Shown: in pieces, positions 8,085 to 16,269 of the stretch
How positions within the stretch are numbered: position 1 is the stretch's first letter
Layout: the number at the start of each line of letters is the position of its first letter
Source of the DNA: Alkalihalobacterium chitinilyticum
Lineage (GTDB): Bacteria; Bacillota; Bacilli; Bacillales; Bacillaceae_F
Length of the DNA stretch: 64,000 bases
Direction: 5' to 3'
Assembly: GCF_029028005.1 (NCBI RefSeq)
Contig: NZ_JAOTPO010000002.1
Location: 62,001 to 126,000, forward strand
Notes under the pieces: generated by a model
Databases searched by the model: none
What the model saw: only the letters and a program-made list of their open reading frames with translations
What the model was told of the DNA's origin: nothing
Translations under genes and position numbers: made by a program

Positions 8085-10229
8085 GTGAGTAATAATATCG
8101 GGTATGAACAAGGTTTACTCACAATTTTTGAAAAAGTAAAACAAAACATAGAGAAATTAGAGCTTAACATTGAAACACAGATAAGCCTGCAGCAGTTGGA
8201 AGATTATGCGAAGGTCTTAAATGATTCTTCTATATTAGCGGTCACAGATGGAAACGGGATCATTATTGATGTTAACGATACATTTTGTAAAATTTCGCAA
8301 TATTCTCGGTCTGAACTAATTGGAAAAAACCATAATGTCCTAAAATCCGGCTATCATAGCAAAGAGTTTTACAAGGATTTATGGGAAACGATAAACAGTG
8401 GTTCAGTATGGGAAGGGGAAATTAAAAACCGTAGGAAAGATGGAACTTTTTATTGGGTGAAGACTGCAATCTATCCTTTTTTAGACGAACAAGGAAAACC
8501 TTATAAATTTATTTCAGCAAGAACAGATATTACTGAGGGAAAGAAGTATGAACAGCAACTGCGAGAACGACTGAAAAATGACTTTAAGCATGTAGTAAAA
8601 AACCTTCATAATTTAGTTTTTAAAGTTGAAAAGATAAGCGGAGAATTTGTTATTACACTATTTGATGGTCAATTAGTAAATGTATTGGGTTTACAAAATA
8701 AAGACATTCTTAACAAATCCATTAATGAAGCTTTCTCAACTAAAATACGTAATTTAGCAGAAGGATACTTCGTCACAACTTTTAAAACAGGCGAAAATAC
8801 TTCGTTCGAATTCGATGTTAATAACAGGTACTATCATGTCACGTTATCGCCGATCCATAAAGATGGAGCGGTTACGGCTATTGTTGGGTCTGTCAGTGAA
8901 TTGACAGAGCTGAAGCAGTCGGAGTTAAAAATAAAGCATATGGCCTACCATAATCATATTACTGACCTTCCGAATCGTATGAAACTAATTGAAGACTTAA
9001 AAAGTGAATTAGAGAAAGCGAGAAAAGGAAAACAGGTTAACCTCGGTGTAGTATTGGTCGACCTTGACCGATTTAAACAGATTAATGATACAGCTGGCCA
9101 TGTGGTTGGCGATGCAGTTATCGTTGAGGTTGGAAAAAGGTTTTCCGACCTGTACTTATTGGACTTAGTAGAAGAAGTAAAACTGTATCATCTTGGTGGG
9201 GACGAATTTGTTTTTCTAATTAAAAGTTTCGATGAGGAAGATGTAAGCAAGATGATTTCGCGCTTATATCAAACCATAGAACAACCTTTCGCTTATAAAA
9301 ACGTAGATTTTTATTTAACGTTAAGTGCAGGTATCGGATTATCGAATAAGCAAACAGATGATGAAGAGGAGTTACTTAAGCAAGCAGACTTAGCACTATT
9401 GAAAGCTAAAGATGAGGGACGTAACTCATGTAGAATTTATACACCGAAAATGAATGAAGAACTTATAAGAAAAATTGAAATTGAAAGCGATATTCGTAAA
9501 GCGTTAGAGCGGGAAGAATTTGTGTTATTTTTTCAACCGCAATTAAACTTAGAATCCAATCAAATGATTGGTGTCGAGGCATTGATTCGTTGGATCCATC
9601 CGACAAAAGGGTTAGTTTCACCAGCCGAGTTTATCCCGGTTGCAGAGGAAACAGGCCTTATTATACCGATTGGTGATTGGGTGTTAAGAAAGGCTTGCGA
9701 CTACTTAAATGAGTGGAAAGCTGCAGGAATTGATAATATCAAAATGTCGGTTAATATAGCGACAAGCCACTTTAAACGACGTGACTTCTCTGAGAATGTT
9801 CTAAAGATATTATATAACGCAAATGTAGATGGAAATAAAATAGAACTAGAAATTAATGAAAGCAGCTTGATGGAAAATACAAAGGATACGGCTCTTACCT
9901 TAAAAAAATTAAGAGACCATAATATTGGCATCTCAATTGATGATTTTGGTACAGGGTATTCATCATTAGGGTACTTAAAATCTTTTCCGATTACGACTTT
10001 AAAAATAGATCAATCGTTTGTTAGAGATATTATGAATAACGGCGAGGACCGAGCGATTGTGACTACGATAATTAATTTAGCAAAAAATTTAAAGCTCGAA
10101 GTGGTTGCTGAAGGAGTAGAAACAGAAGAGGCACTGACGTTTTTAAAAAGTGAACACTGTGATGTCATGCAAGGGTATTATTACAGTAAACCATTACCAG
10201 CAGATCAATTCATGAAATTTATTAATTAA
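8085..10229 (+). CDS. PAS-GGDEF-EAL cyclic-di-GMP turnover protein
   Basis: A 714-residue cytoplasmic signalling protein. Domain order: short coiled N-terminus, PAS with PAC (about 45-155), a second degenerate PAS-like region (about 170-275), GGDEF diguanylate cyclase (285-455, signature GGDEF 371-375), and EAL phosphodiesterase (475-712, EAL 498-500, DDFGTG 619-624). Both catalytic signatures are intact, so it could make or break cyclic-di-GMP; no RxxD inhibitory site is seen at the usual position before GGDEF. No membrane segments are present, so the PAS domains would sense an internal signal. Start GTG 8085 has GGGGGAGG six bases upstream. It is a single-gene insertion between thrS and infC relative to B. 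subtilis. Confidence 0.93.
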   Translation: MSNNIGYEQGLLTIFEKVKQNIEKLELNIETQISLQQLEDYAKVLNDSSILAVTDGNGIIIDVNDTFCKISQYSRSELIGKNHNVLKSGYHSKEFYKDLWETINSGSVWEGEIKNRRKDGTFYWVKTAIYPFLDEQGKPYKFISARTDITEGKKYEQQLRERLKNDFKHVVKNLHNLVFKVEKISGEFVITLFDGQLVNVLGLQNKDILNKSINEAFSTKIRNLAEGYFVTTFKTGENTSFEFDVNNRYYHVTLSPIHKDGAVTAIVGSVSELTELKQSELKIKHMAYHNHITDLPNRMKLIEDLKSELEKARKGKQVNLGVVLVDLDRFKQINDTAGHVVGDAVIVEVGKRFSDLYLLDLVEEVKLYHLGGDEFVFLIKSFDEEDVSKMISRLYQTIEQPFAYKNVDFYLTLSAGIGLSNKQTDDEEELLKQADLALLKAKDEGRNSCRIYTPKMNEELIRKIEIESDIRKALEREEFVLFFQPQLNLESNQMIGVEALIRWIHPTKGLVSPAEFIPVAEETGLIIPIGDWVLRKACDYLNEWKAAGIDNIKMSVNIATSHFKRRDFSENVLKILYNANVDGNKIELEINESSLMENTKDTALTLKKLRDHNIGISIDDFGTGYSSLGYLKSFPITTLKIDQSFVRDIMNNGEDRAIVTTIINLAKNLKLEVVAEGVETEEALTFLKSEHCDVMQGYYYSKPLPADQFMKFIN

Positions 10230-10338
10230 GCTTTTAATAAAAGGTTGTTGTTTTTAGCTATATAACCGTTATAAAATTGGCGCATAGCTACAAATGAACT
10301 GGAAAAACAGAGATAGCTAAGTTTTTTAGACTAAATGT

Positions 10339-10367
10339 TTGACATCGTGTCTTAGCTGTGATAAATT
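10339..10367 (+). promoter_or_regulatory. Sigma-A promoter of the infC operon
   Basis: TTGACA (10339-10344), 17-bp spacer, TAAATT (10362-10367) with a TGA extended -10 element. It drives the infC-rpmI-rplT leader. Confidence 0.82.
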
Positions 10368-10380
10368 AATTAAGTAATTT

Positions 10381-10502
10381 AATTAAGGACATTTACAAGC
10401 AGGAGCGCCCGCTTCTCACCTGATTGACGCAAGAGCTGTTAACAGGTTTTGATTAGTTTTTAAAGGATCAGTGTGGGCGTAGTATGCGTTCGCACTTTTT
10501 TT
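10381..10502 (+). promoter_or_regulatory. L20-type ribosomal protein leader with terminator
   Basis: The position, about 260 bases before infC, and the structured GAGCGCCCGCTTCTCACC region fit the Bacillus L20 leader, to which excess ribosomal protein L20 binds and terminates transcription. It ends in a stem AGTGTGGGCG / CGTTCGCACT (10470-10496) followed by T7. I recognise it from synteny and structure, not from an alignment. The 140 bases from 10503 to 10630 hold nothing else I can name. Confidence 0.75.
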
Positions 10503-10645
10503 ATTGAAAAGAACGCTGAATATCAGCAAGACTTCAATGTAAAATTGGTATACCAACATAGACACATACCTTTTTAAATGAAGTCTTTTGAGAACTAGCG
10601 CATGAATGCTTTGTCCGTGTTAAACTCACTTGGAGGTGGCTCATT

Positions 10646-11161
10646 ATTAGTAAGGACATGTTGATCAATGAGGCCATTCGCGCCCGTGAAGTACGTCTCA
10701 TCGGTCCAAATGGCGATCAAATTGGAGTTAAGTCGAAACAAGAAGCTTTAGAAATGGCACAAAAGGCAAACCTTGATTTGGTTATGGTTGCTGCTAATGC
10801 AAAACCACCAGTGTGCCGTATCATGGATTTTGGTAAGTTTAAGTATGAGCAGCAAAAGAAAGACAAAGAAGCTCGTAAAAATCAAAAAGTTATTAATATT
10901 AAAGAAGTACGTCTCAGTCCGACGATTGAAGATCATGACTTTAATACAAAACTTCGTAATGCGAGAAAGTTCCTTGAAAAAGGTGACAAAGTTAAAGCTG
11001 CTATCCGTTTCCGTGGTCGTGCAATTACTCACTCTGAGATTGGCCGTAAAGTATTAGAGCGATTAGCGACAGAGTGTGAGGACATTGCGATTGTTGAGGC
11101 AAAGCCTAAAATGGAAGGCCGAAGCATGTTCTTAGTACTTGCTCCTAAAAGTGATAAGTAA
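10646..11161 (+). CDS. infC: Translation initiation factor IF-3, ATT start
   Basis: IF-3 binds the 30S subunit, prevents premature 50S joining and checks the start codon. The N-terminal ([19 protein letters not shown]) and C-terminal ([15 protein letters not shown]) domains are both present. The first ATG (10658) would cut off the conserved SKD start. Reading upstream gives ATT ATT AGT AAG GAC, and GGAGGTG ends seven bases before the second ATT (10646), so an ATT start is chosen, giving 171 residues. ATT starts are known for infC and allow IF-3 to repress its own synthesis. The alternative ATT at 10643 would add one residue. Confidence 0.95.
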   Translation: MSKDMLINEAIRAREVRLIGPNGDQIGVKSKQEALEMAQKANLDLVMVAANAKPPVCRIMDFGKFKYEQQKKDKEARKNQKVINIKEVRLSPTIEDHDFNTKLRNARKFLEKGDKVKAAIRFRGRAITHSEIGRKVLERLATECEDIAIVEAKPKMEGRSMFLVLAPKSDK

Positions 11162-11201
11162 TAGTACGTCAACGAAGAACGATTAAGGGAGGAATAAACA
11201 A

Positions 11202-11402
11202 ATGCCTAAAATGAAAACTCATAGAGGCGCTGCTAAGCGTTTTAAGAAAACTGGTTCTGGTAAGTTAAAGCGTTCGCACGCATTTACAAGCCACTTATTC
11301 GGTAACAAGTCACAAAAACAAAAGCGTAAGCTTCGTAAAGCAGGAATGGTTCATTCTGGTGACTTCAAACGTATTAGAGAAATGTTAACATACAAAAAAT
11401 AA
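11202..11402 (+). CDS. rpmI: 50S ribosomal protein L35
   Basis: A 66-residue basic ribosomal protein with the typical N-terminus [17 protein letters not shown] and family length. It lies 40 bases after infC with an AGGGAGGA ribosome site and belongs to the infC-rpmI-rplT operon, controlled by the L20 leader. Confidence 0.98.
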   Translation: MPKMKTHRGAAKRFKKTGSGKLKRSHAFTSHLFGNKSQKQKRKLRKAGMVHSGDFKRIREMLTYKK

Positions 11403-11437
11403 CTGGCAAAAGCTAAAGAAACAAGGAGGGAACTACT

Positions 11438-11797
11438 ATGCCAAGAGTAAAAGGCGGATATGTAGCTCGTCGTCGTCGTAAAAAGGTATTAAAGTTAGCA
11501 AAAGGTTACCACGGTTCCAAACACCGTTTATTTAAATCAGCACAAGTACAAGTAATGAAATCATTCTTATACGCTTACCGTGACCGTCGTCAAAAGAAGC
11601 GTGATTTCCGTAAATTATGGATCACTCGTATTAACGCGGCTGCTCGTATTAACGGATTATCATACAGCCGTTTAATGCACGGTTTAAAAGTTGCTGAAAT
11701 CAACGTTAACCGTAAGATGCTAGCTGACTTAGCGGTAAACGATGAGCAAGCATTTGCAGAATTAGCTGCAAAAGCAAAAGCAAGCTTAAACGCATAA
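11438..11797 (+). CDS. rplT: 50S ribosomal protein L20
   Basis: A 119-residue basic protein needed for early assembly of the 50S subunit; family length and the conserved [19 protein letters not shown] and [10 protein letters not shown] segments are present. Ribosome site AAGGAGGG. In Bacillus, free L20 represses this operon through the leader, which is present here upstream of infC. Confidence 0.98.
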   Translation: MPRVKGGYVARRRRKKVLKLAKGYHGSKHRLFKSAQVQVMKSFLYAYRDRRQKKRDFRKLWITRINAAARINGLSYSRLMHGLKVAEINVNRKMLADLAVNDEQAFAELAAKAKASLNA

Positions 11798-11861
11798 GTT
11801 AAACTGCTTAGTGGTCGTTATGACTTGCTATTCAGTGAACGGATCATATAAAATAAACAAT

Positions 11862-11894
11862 AAGGGTACTGGTATATTTACTAGTCCCTTTTTT
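11862..11894 (+). terminator. Rho-independent terminator after rplT
   Basis: Imperfect stem AAGGGTACTGGTA / TACTAGTCCCTT followed by a T run. Confidence 0.85.
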
Positions 11895-11968
11895 GTTTCT
11901 TTTCGGTTCTTTCCGTAAAGCGGATTAAAGCACTCCTTATTCACACATTTTGATCAAAGGTGAGAACA

Positions 11969-12229
11969 ATGATATATATTGTTTCATATTTTATTGGTGT
12001 AAGTATCGTTAGTTTTTTGTTAATGGGTTTGGACAAACGTCGAGCGGTGAATGGGGATCAGCGAATTTCTGAACGGACACTTTTACTATTTGCCTTCATC
12101 GGCGGGTCTGTTGGTATTTATTTTGGAATGAAGCAATTTCGGCACAAGACGAAAAAGCCTAAGTTTAATTTGGGTATACCTGTGATCATCGTTGGCCAAG
12201 TCATCTTATTATTCTTTCTTTACTATTAA
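11969..12229 (+). CDS. ysdA: DUF1294 small membrane protein YsdA
   Basis: An 86-residue membrane protein of the DUF1294 family with three hydrophobic stretches (about 3-20, 40-57, 67-84) and a basic loop between the second and third (FRHKTKKPK). Function unknown. ATG 11969 is preferred to GTG 11960 because AAAGGTGAG lies five bases before it. In B. subtilis ysdA also follows rplT. Confidence 0.85.
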   Translation: MIYIVSYFIGVSIVSFLLMGLDKRRAVNGDQRISERTLLLFAFIGGSVGIYFGMKQFRHKTKKPKFNLGIPVIIVGQVILLFFLYY

Positions 12230-12308
12230 GTATAAAAAATTGAATCCTACCTCGAACAATGTTTTCATAGAATAAAATAAGGTGGGTGTCAATGAAAGGG
12301 GGAATGTA

Positions 12309-12881
12309 GTGGAACAGTCATTAGATTCCATTCAGTTTGTCATTGAGGAAAGTGGATGGTTAGCCCCTCTATTCTTTATTTTACTGCACGTTCTAAGGCA
12401 AGTTTTCTTTATACCTGTTATTCTCGTTTGCTTATTAGGCGGCTATTTGTTTGGTGTATTTTATGGAACGATCTATTCCTTAGTCGGTTTAACGTTTACT
12501 AGTCTAGCATTTTATGTGATTGCCAAAAGGTTTCCTAAAGTCACGACAAAGCTTTTCTATTTAAAAAAGAAATATTTTGGGTCGTACCATAGAATGAGTT
12601 TAATGCAAATGTTTATTGTTCGTTTAATGCCCTTTATTCATTTTCATTTAATTTCTTTATATTTGTTAGAGATGTCTAAAAACGTGAAGGAGTATACGAA
12701 ATACTCCTTTTATGCATGTATCCCGCCAGCATTTGTTTTCACTGCTTTTGGACATATGATTCATGAAATGCCGCTCGCAATCAGTTTAACGTTAGTTGGT
12801 GCCTTATTCGTAGTTTTTACAATTCTCGGTAGAAGAGAAGTAACGTACAAGTGGAATGATTTTTTTGCAACAAAATCATAA
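12309..12881 (+). CDS. TVP38/TMEM64 (VTT/DedA-like) membrane protein
   Basis: A 190-residue integral membrane protein of the SNARE-associated/VTT fold related to DedA, with about five hydrophobic helices and the family-like GGYLFGVFYGTIYSLVG re-entrant segment. Members are implicated in lipid movement across membranes; the exact role here is unknown. GTG 12309 is chosen over GTG 12282 because AAAGGGGGA stands five bases before it. It is convergent with ysdB and shares a terminator with it. Confidence 0.78.
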   Translation: MEQSLDSIQFVIEESGWLAPLFFILLHVLRQVFFIPVILVCLLGGYLFGVFYGTIYSLVGLTFTSLAFYVIAKRFPKVTTKLFYLKKKYFGSYHRMSLMQMFIVRLMPFIHFHLISLYLLEMSKNVKEYTKYSFYACIPPAFVFTAFGHMIHEMPLAISLTLVGALFVVFTILGRREVTYKWNDFFATKS

Positions 12882-12920
12882 AAGGGAGAACAGTGCTTAG
12901 AGCAACTATTCTCCCTTTTT
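12881..12920. terminator. Bidirectional terminator between convergent genes
   Basis: AAAGGGAGAA (12881-12890) pairs with TTCTCCCTTT (12909-12918), with A residues on the left and T residues on the right, so it can act on both strands. The ysdB stop codon lies in the loop. Confidence 0.85.
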
Positions 12921-13295
12921 CTTTAGGAATTCCTTAACCGGGCTTTTCCATTCAATTTCTGCATTTGGGTAATGAATAAGTATTTCCTTTTCAATCACTT
13001 CAAAATCCTCTCGGTCTAACCCTTGAAGTAATTCAGGATTTTTCACCCATACTTGAGCCGAAATGACTTCAAATGCTTTATCCGTCGTGCCTAAATATTT
13101 TTCCCCTTCAAATAAAACCCCTTTATAGGTGACAAAGAAATTCTTCCGTACATTTTGCTTTTCGTCATGAAAGTGAAATTGCTTCTTTTCATGAGCAAGT
13201 TCAAATTTTCGTTTAGGGTTTGTAATGTATTTAATTGCACTATATATAATCACAATAAACGCAATAATGATTAGTAAACGAAATAATATGACCAT
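12906..13295 (-). CDS. ysdB: Sigma-W regulon protein YsdB
   Basis: A 129-residue protein with one N-terminal membrane helix (about 3-22) and a soluble domain containing KNFFVTYKGVLFEGEKYLG, as in B. subtilis YsdB. Its biochemical role is unknown. In B. subtilis it belongs to the sigma-W cell-envelope stress regulon, and a matching promoter is seen here (13348-13373). The start has AGGAGGAG upstream. It faces the TVP38 gene. Confidence 0.85.
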   Translation of the reverse strand: MVILFRLLIIIAFIVIIYSAIKYITNPKRKFELAHEKKQFHFHDEKQNVRKNFFVTYKGVLFEGEKYLGTTDKAFEVISAQVWVKNPELLQGLDREDFEVIEKEILIHYPNAEIEWKSPVKEFLKKKGE

Positions 13296-13347
13296 TGATA
13301 ACTCCTCCTATTCTTGGCCTAAAACATTCTTCATTCTTTCTCTTATA

Positions 13348-13373
13348 TACGATTCAAACGAAAAAAGGTTGCA
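13348..13373 (-). promoter_or_regulatory. Sigma-W (ECF)-type promoter of ysdB
   Basis: On the minus strand: TGCAAC (13373-13368), exactly 16 bases, CGTA (13351-13348), against the sigma-W pattern TGAAAC-N16-CGTA (one mismatch). It points at ysdB, 53 bases upstream of its start. Confidence 0.72.
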
Positions 13374-13386
13374 CATTTGCTATAAT
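13358..13386 (+). promoter_or_regulatory. Extended -10 promoter of the dUTPase gene
   Basis: TGCTATAAT (13378-13386) is a perfect extended -10; the -35 region (ACGAAA) is poor. It overlaps the divergent ysdB promoter, so the two may compete. Confidence 0.5.
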
Positions 13387-13466
13387 ATTAGTGATTTATT
13401 TTTGTATCAATTTTATTTTATCTTATACTACAAAGTAAAAGAATGAAAGTATTTAGAAGGAGAGAA

Positions 13467-13964
13467 ATGATTGTGAACTTGAAAAAATTATTTGATATGC
13501 AGCGACAGTTAAATGAACGGATCATAAAAGAGCATAAACTGGAAGAACGGAATTTGTTGGCTGAACAAATTTTAGCTCTTGAAGTCGAGCTAGGAGAACT
13601 GGCCAATGAGACAAGGTGTTTTAAATATTGGAGCAATAAACCGCCTGCTGAACGTCATATCATATTAGAAGAATATGTAGATGGTCTACATTTTATCCTC
13701 TCGTTAGGAATTGTCTTGGAATTTGAAGATATTCAAGTACATACGCAACGTGAAGAAAAGACGATAACATTAGTTCAAGCTTTCCAGCGAGTATACGATA
13801 TAATTACGAAACTGCATGAGCAGCAAACCTTTGAGAGTTACAAGGAACTATTTGATGACTATTTAATTCTTGGTGAAAAATTAGGGTTTTCGACTGACGA
13901 AATGGAGCAAGCTTATTATGATAAGAATGAAGTGAATCATCGTCGTCAGGATGAAGGGTATTAA
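13467..13964 (+). CDS. Dimeric (all-alpha) dUTP diphosphatase
   Basis: A 165-residue MazG-like all-alpha NTP pyrophosphatase of the dUTPase_2 family, hydrolysing dUTP to dUMP and keeping uracil out of DNA. The metal-binding pattern ExxE...ExxD is seen as E41-E44 and E69-D72. It is unrelated to the trimeric dUTPases. ATG 13467 follows AGAAGGAG by four bases; GTG 13473 is an alternative. Many Bacillaceae carry it at this locus before ysdC; B. subtilis does not. Confidence 0.82.
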   Translation: MIVNLKKLFDMQRQLNERIIKEHKLEERNLLAEQILALEVELGELANETRCFKYWSNKPPAERHIILEEYVDGLHFILSLGIVLEFEDIQVHTQREEKTITLVQAFQRVYDIITKLHEQQTFESYKELFDDYLILGEKLGFSTDEMEQAYYDKNEVNHRRQDEGY

Positions 13965-13982
13965 ACATTAAAAGGTGATTGT

Positions 13983-14011
13983 TTGAGTATCGAAACACAC
14001 TCGTTTATACT
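13983..14011 (+). promoter_or_regulatory. Sigma-A promoter of ysdC
   Basis: TTGAGT (13983-13988), 17-bp spacer, TATACT (14006-14011), 35 bases before the ysdC start. Confidence 0.68.
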
Positions 14012-14045
14012 AGAGTAGAATACATATAAGGGAGGACATTTACAT

Positions 14046-15131
14046 ATGGCAAACTTAGATCCAACTTTACAAATGTTAAAAGAATTAACAGATGCTAACG
14101 GAATTCCTGGTAATGAAAAAGAGCCGCGTGACGTGATGAAACGCTTTATTGAGCCTTATGCGACTGAAGTTTATACTGATAACTTAGGAAGCTTAATCGC
14201 TAAGAAAACGGGTTCTCAAGAAGGACCAAAAATTATGGTAGCCGGACATCTCGATGAAATCGGTTTCATGATAACGAGCATTGACGATAAAGGCTATCTG
14301 CGTTTCCAAACAGTCGGCGGTTGGTGGGAGCAAGTTATGCTAGCACAACGTGTGACGATTATGACGAAAAATGGTAATGTCCCAGGTGTTATCGGTTCGA
14401 AGCCGCCGCATATTCTTTCTCCTGAAGTACGTAAAAAGCCTGTTGATAAAAAAGATATGTTCATTGACATTGGTGCGTCAAGTAAAGAAGAAGCAATGGA
14501 GTTTGGAGTTCGCCCTGGAGATGCAGTCGTTCCAGTTTGCGACTTTACCGTAATGAAAAATGAAAAGTACTTAATGGCGAAAGCTTGGGATAACCGTATC
14601 GGTTGTGCGATTGCGATTGAAGTACTTAGACAATTAAAAGATGTAGATCACCCTAACACTGTATACGGTGTAGGAACTGTTCAAGAAGAAGTAGGTCTAC
14701 GTGGAGCTAGAACGTCAGCTCACCTTATCCAACCAGATATCGGCTTCGGTGTCGATGTGGGTATCGCTGGTGACACACCAGGAGTAAGCGAAAAAGATGC
14801 ATTGGCTAAGATGGGTGAAGGCCCGCAAATCATTATGTATGATGCATCAATGGTATCTCATAAAGGGCTAAGAGACTTTGTGACTTCAACAGCTGAAGAA
14901 AACAACATCCCTTACCAATTTGATTATGTGGCAGGTGGAGGAACAGACTCTGGTGCCATCCACTTAACAGCTAACGGGGTGCCGTCACTGTCAATTACGA
15001 TTGCAACTCGTTATATCCACACACACGCAGCCATCTTGCATCGTGATGATTTTGAAAATGCTGTCAAGCTAATTGTGGAAGTCATCAAAAAGTTAGATAC
15101 AGATACAGTAAAACAAATTACATTTGATTGA
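14046..15131 (+). CDS. ysdC: M42-family metallopeptidase YsdC (glutamyl/deblocking aminopeptidase)
   Basis: A 361-residue M42 aminopeptidase, a cytoplasmic enzyme that trims peptides and usually assembles into dodecamers. Metal ligands are visible: H68 and D70 in AGHLDEIGF, the D of [10 protein letters not shown], the EE of [10 protein letters not shown], the D of GVDVGIAGD, and the H of YIHTHAAI. Ribosome site AAGGGAGG. In B. subtilis ysdC also lies between ysdB and the pheST region. It is followed by an array of repeats. Confidence 0.92.
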   Translation: MANLDPTLQMLKELTDANGIPGNEKEPRDVMKRFIEPYATEVYTDNLGSLIAKKTGSQEGPKIMVAGHLDEIGFMITSIDDKGYLRFQTVGGWWEQVMLAQRVTIMTKNGNVPGVIGSKPPHILSPEVRKKPVDKKDMFIDIGASSKEEAMEFGVRPGDAVVPVCDFTVMKNEKYLMAKAWDNRIGCAIAIEVLRQLKDVDHPNTVYGVGTVQEEVGLRGARTSAHLIQPDIGFGVDVGIAGDTPGVSEKDALAKMGEGPQIIMYDASMVSHKGLRDFVTSTAEENNIPYQFDYVAGGGTDSGAIHLTANGVPSLSITIATRYIHTHAAILHRDDFENAVKLIVEVIKKLDTDTVKQITFD

Positions 15132-15135
15132 TCAG

Positions 15136-15291
15136 AAGAAAAGTGGAAGCGTCCGTTAAGCGGCGTATGGACTGGAGCGCCCCGTATGAGATAAAGGATA
15201 CACGGCGAGTGCTAACGAGCAGATGTTGACTTATCGTAAGGAGGGGAGCGAAGTCCACTAGACGCTGGACGCTGCAGCTAGACAAGAAAAG
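15136..15291 (-). repeat. Dispersed intergenic repeat, type A, reverse copy
   Basis: Read on the minus strand this begins GTCTAGCTGCAGCGTCCAGC and follows copy 1 (1517-1668) closely, including TAAGTCAACATC, CCTTTATCTCATACGG and CTCCAGTCC. It is the first of three head-to-tail units after ysdC. Confidence 0.82.
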
Positions 15292-15409
15292 CGAAAGGTG
15301 TCTGCTAATCGGCGACAAGCGCTGGAGGACTAACAATATGTGTCCTGCCTTTGGACACATTTGATAGACCGAAGCGACCACGAGCCGATGACACCTGCAG
15401 CTAGACAAG
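15292..15409 (-). repeat. Dispersed intergenic repeat, type D, reverse copy
   Basis: On the minus strand it starts GTCTAGCTGCAGGTGTCATC and matches the plus-strand copy at 20961-21088, with the shared block CTCCAGCGCTTGTCGCCGAT and an internal TGTGTCC...GGACACA hairpin. It shares only its two ends with type A. Confidence 0.8.
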
Positions 15410-15450
15410 AAAAGTGGAAGCGCCCAGCGACGTCTCGCTGGGCGCTTTTG
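15410..15450. repeat. Truncated type A unit forming a terminator-like hairpin
   Basis: AAGCGCCCAGCGA (15419-15431) pairs with TCGCTGGGCGCTT (15436-15448), followed by TTTG. Only the two ends of a type A repeat remain, joined directly. It could terminate ysdC transcription. Confidence 0.7.
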
Positions 15451-15466
15451 CTTCACATTAAAGAAA

Positions 15467-15495
15467 GAAAAAAATCCGGCGAAGATCGCCGGATT
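15467..15495 (-). terminator. Rho-independent terminator of sspI
   Basis: On the minus strand AATCCGGCGA-TCTT-CGCCGGATT is followed by a T run (15474-15467); it overlaps the sspI stop codon. Confidence 0.9.
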
Positions 15496-15703
15496 ATCTT
15501 TGTAAACCGTTTGTAATTTGTGTAACCATTTGCTGCTTTTGATTTTCATCTGCATTTCTCCAATAAACTTCAAATAACACACCTAAACCAGGTAACATTT
15601 TTTCCTCGCCGCTAGCCATTGCGTCTGTAATTGTTGCCTCGACTTGGTCTTCACTGCTACCTTGAACATTTGCTAAAATAGCACCTCTTAAATTAAAGCT
15701 CAT
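15494..15703 (-). CDS. sspI: Small acid-soluble spore protein SspI
   Basis: A 69-residue SASP of the SspI family, found in the spore core and made late in the forespore. The block [18 protein letters not shown] is diagnostic. The start is ATG 15703 ([13 protein letters not shown]): GAAGGAGTG lies eight bases before it, whereas the upstream GTG lies inside that ribosome site. It has its own terminator. In B. subtilis sspI neighbours ysdC/ysgA as here. Confidence 0.95.
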   Translation of the reverse strand: MSFNLRGAILANVQGSSEDQVEATITDAMASGEEKMLPGLGVLFEVYWRNADENQKQQMVTQITNGLQR

Positions 15704-15807
15704 CGCTAAGCACTCCTTCACTAAGTAGATATTAAATCTTTCCTAGTTTGTGAAATTTTTTAGGGATTATGTATAATTTGGAGGGTATAATTATAAAAAA
15801 GAGAGGT

Positions 15808-15950
15808 AGTTCAAAAAGTCCGGGAAAAATAACTGTCGAATTTCTTCGTTGGTTTGCTTCTGCGGTGCTCACGTATTATAAGCATACGCTGTGCTCCTCG
15901 AAGCTACACCGCCTCGAACTTCTCGGTTCTTTTTGTCCTCCTTTTTGAAC
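15808..15950. repeat. MITE-like element, short copy
   Basis: 143 bp bounded by the perfect 10-base terminal inverted repeat GTTCAAAAAG (15809-15818) / CTTTTTGAAC (15941-15950). It encodes nothing. Internal CTCACGTATTATAAGCATAC and CACCGCCTCGAACTTCT recur in the neighbouring longer copy. Confidence 0.72.
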
Positions 15951-15962
15951 ATGATTGAGAGG

Positions 15963-16229
15963 AAGTTCAAAAAGTCCGGGAAAAATAACTGAGAAAGTTG
16001 ATCTTCGACTAAGGGCCCCACGTCCTGTGGGAACGTCGAAGTCACCACATCCTGTGGAAGCTCGTTGGGTTGCTTCTGCGGTCCTTGGAAAAGAAGGTCA
16101 CTTTTCCGGCGTGCGGTGATTATGCTCACGAAGATACGAGCTTGTGCTCACGTATTATAAGCATACGCTGTGCTCCTCGAAGTTGCACCGCCTCGAACTT
16201 CTTGGTTCTTTTTGTCCTCCTTTTTGAAT
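15963..16229. repeat. MITE-like element, long copy with ~125-bp internal insertion
   Basis: A second, 267-bp copy in the same orientation, 12 bases after the first. Ends AAGTTCAAAAAGTCCGGG and CCTCCTTTTTGAA match copy 1. The extra interior carries two small hairpins (CCCAC-GTCCT-GTGGG and CCAC-ATCCT-GTGG). Together the two copies fill the sspI-ysgA gap. Confidence 0.72.
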
Positions 16230-16269
16230 GATATAGCAAATGTATTTTGATAAAGATGAGGAGTTTGTA

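Noticed and set aside
10773-11057. 94-codon plus-strand frame inside infC, and a matching minus-strand frame
   Set aside because: Both lie wholly within the well-supported infC gene, have no ribosome site and no recognisable product; they are frame shadows.
13225-13446. 73-codon plus-strand frame upstream of the dUTPase gene
   Set aside because: It covers the ysdB start and both divergent promoters; composition is that of AT-rich non-coding DNA.
15118-15582. 154-codon minus-strand frame
   Set aside because: It covers repeat units and overlaps sspI in another frame; the repeats explain it.
15869-16129. 86-codon minus-strand frame
   Set aside because: It lies inside the MITE-like elements and spans the junction of the two copies; no ribosome site.
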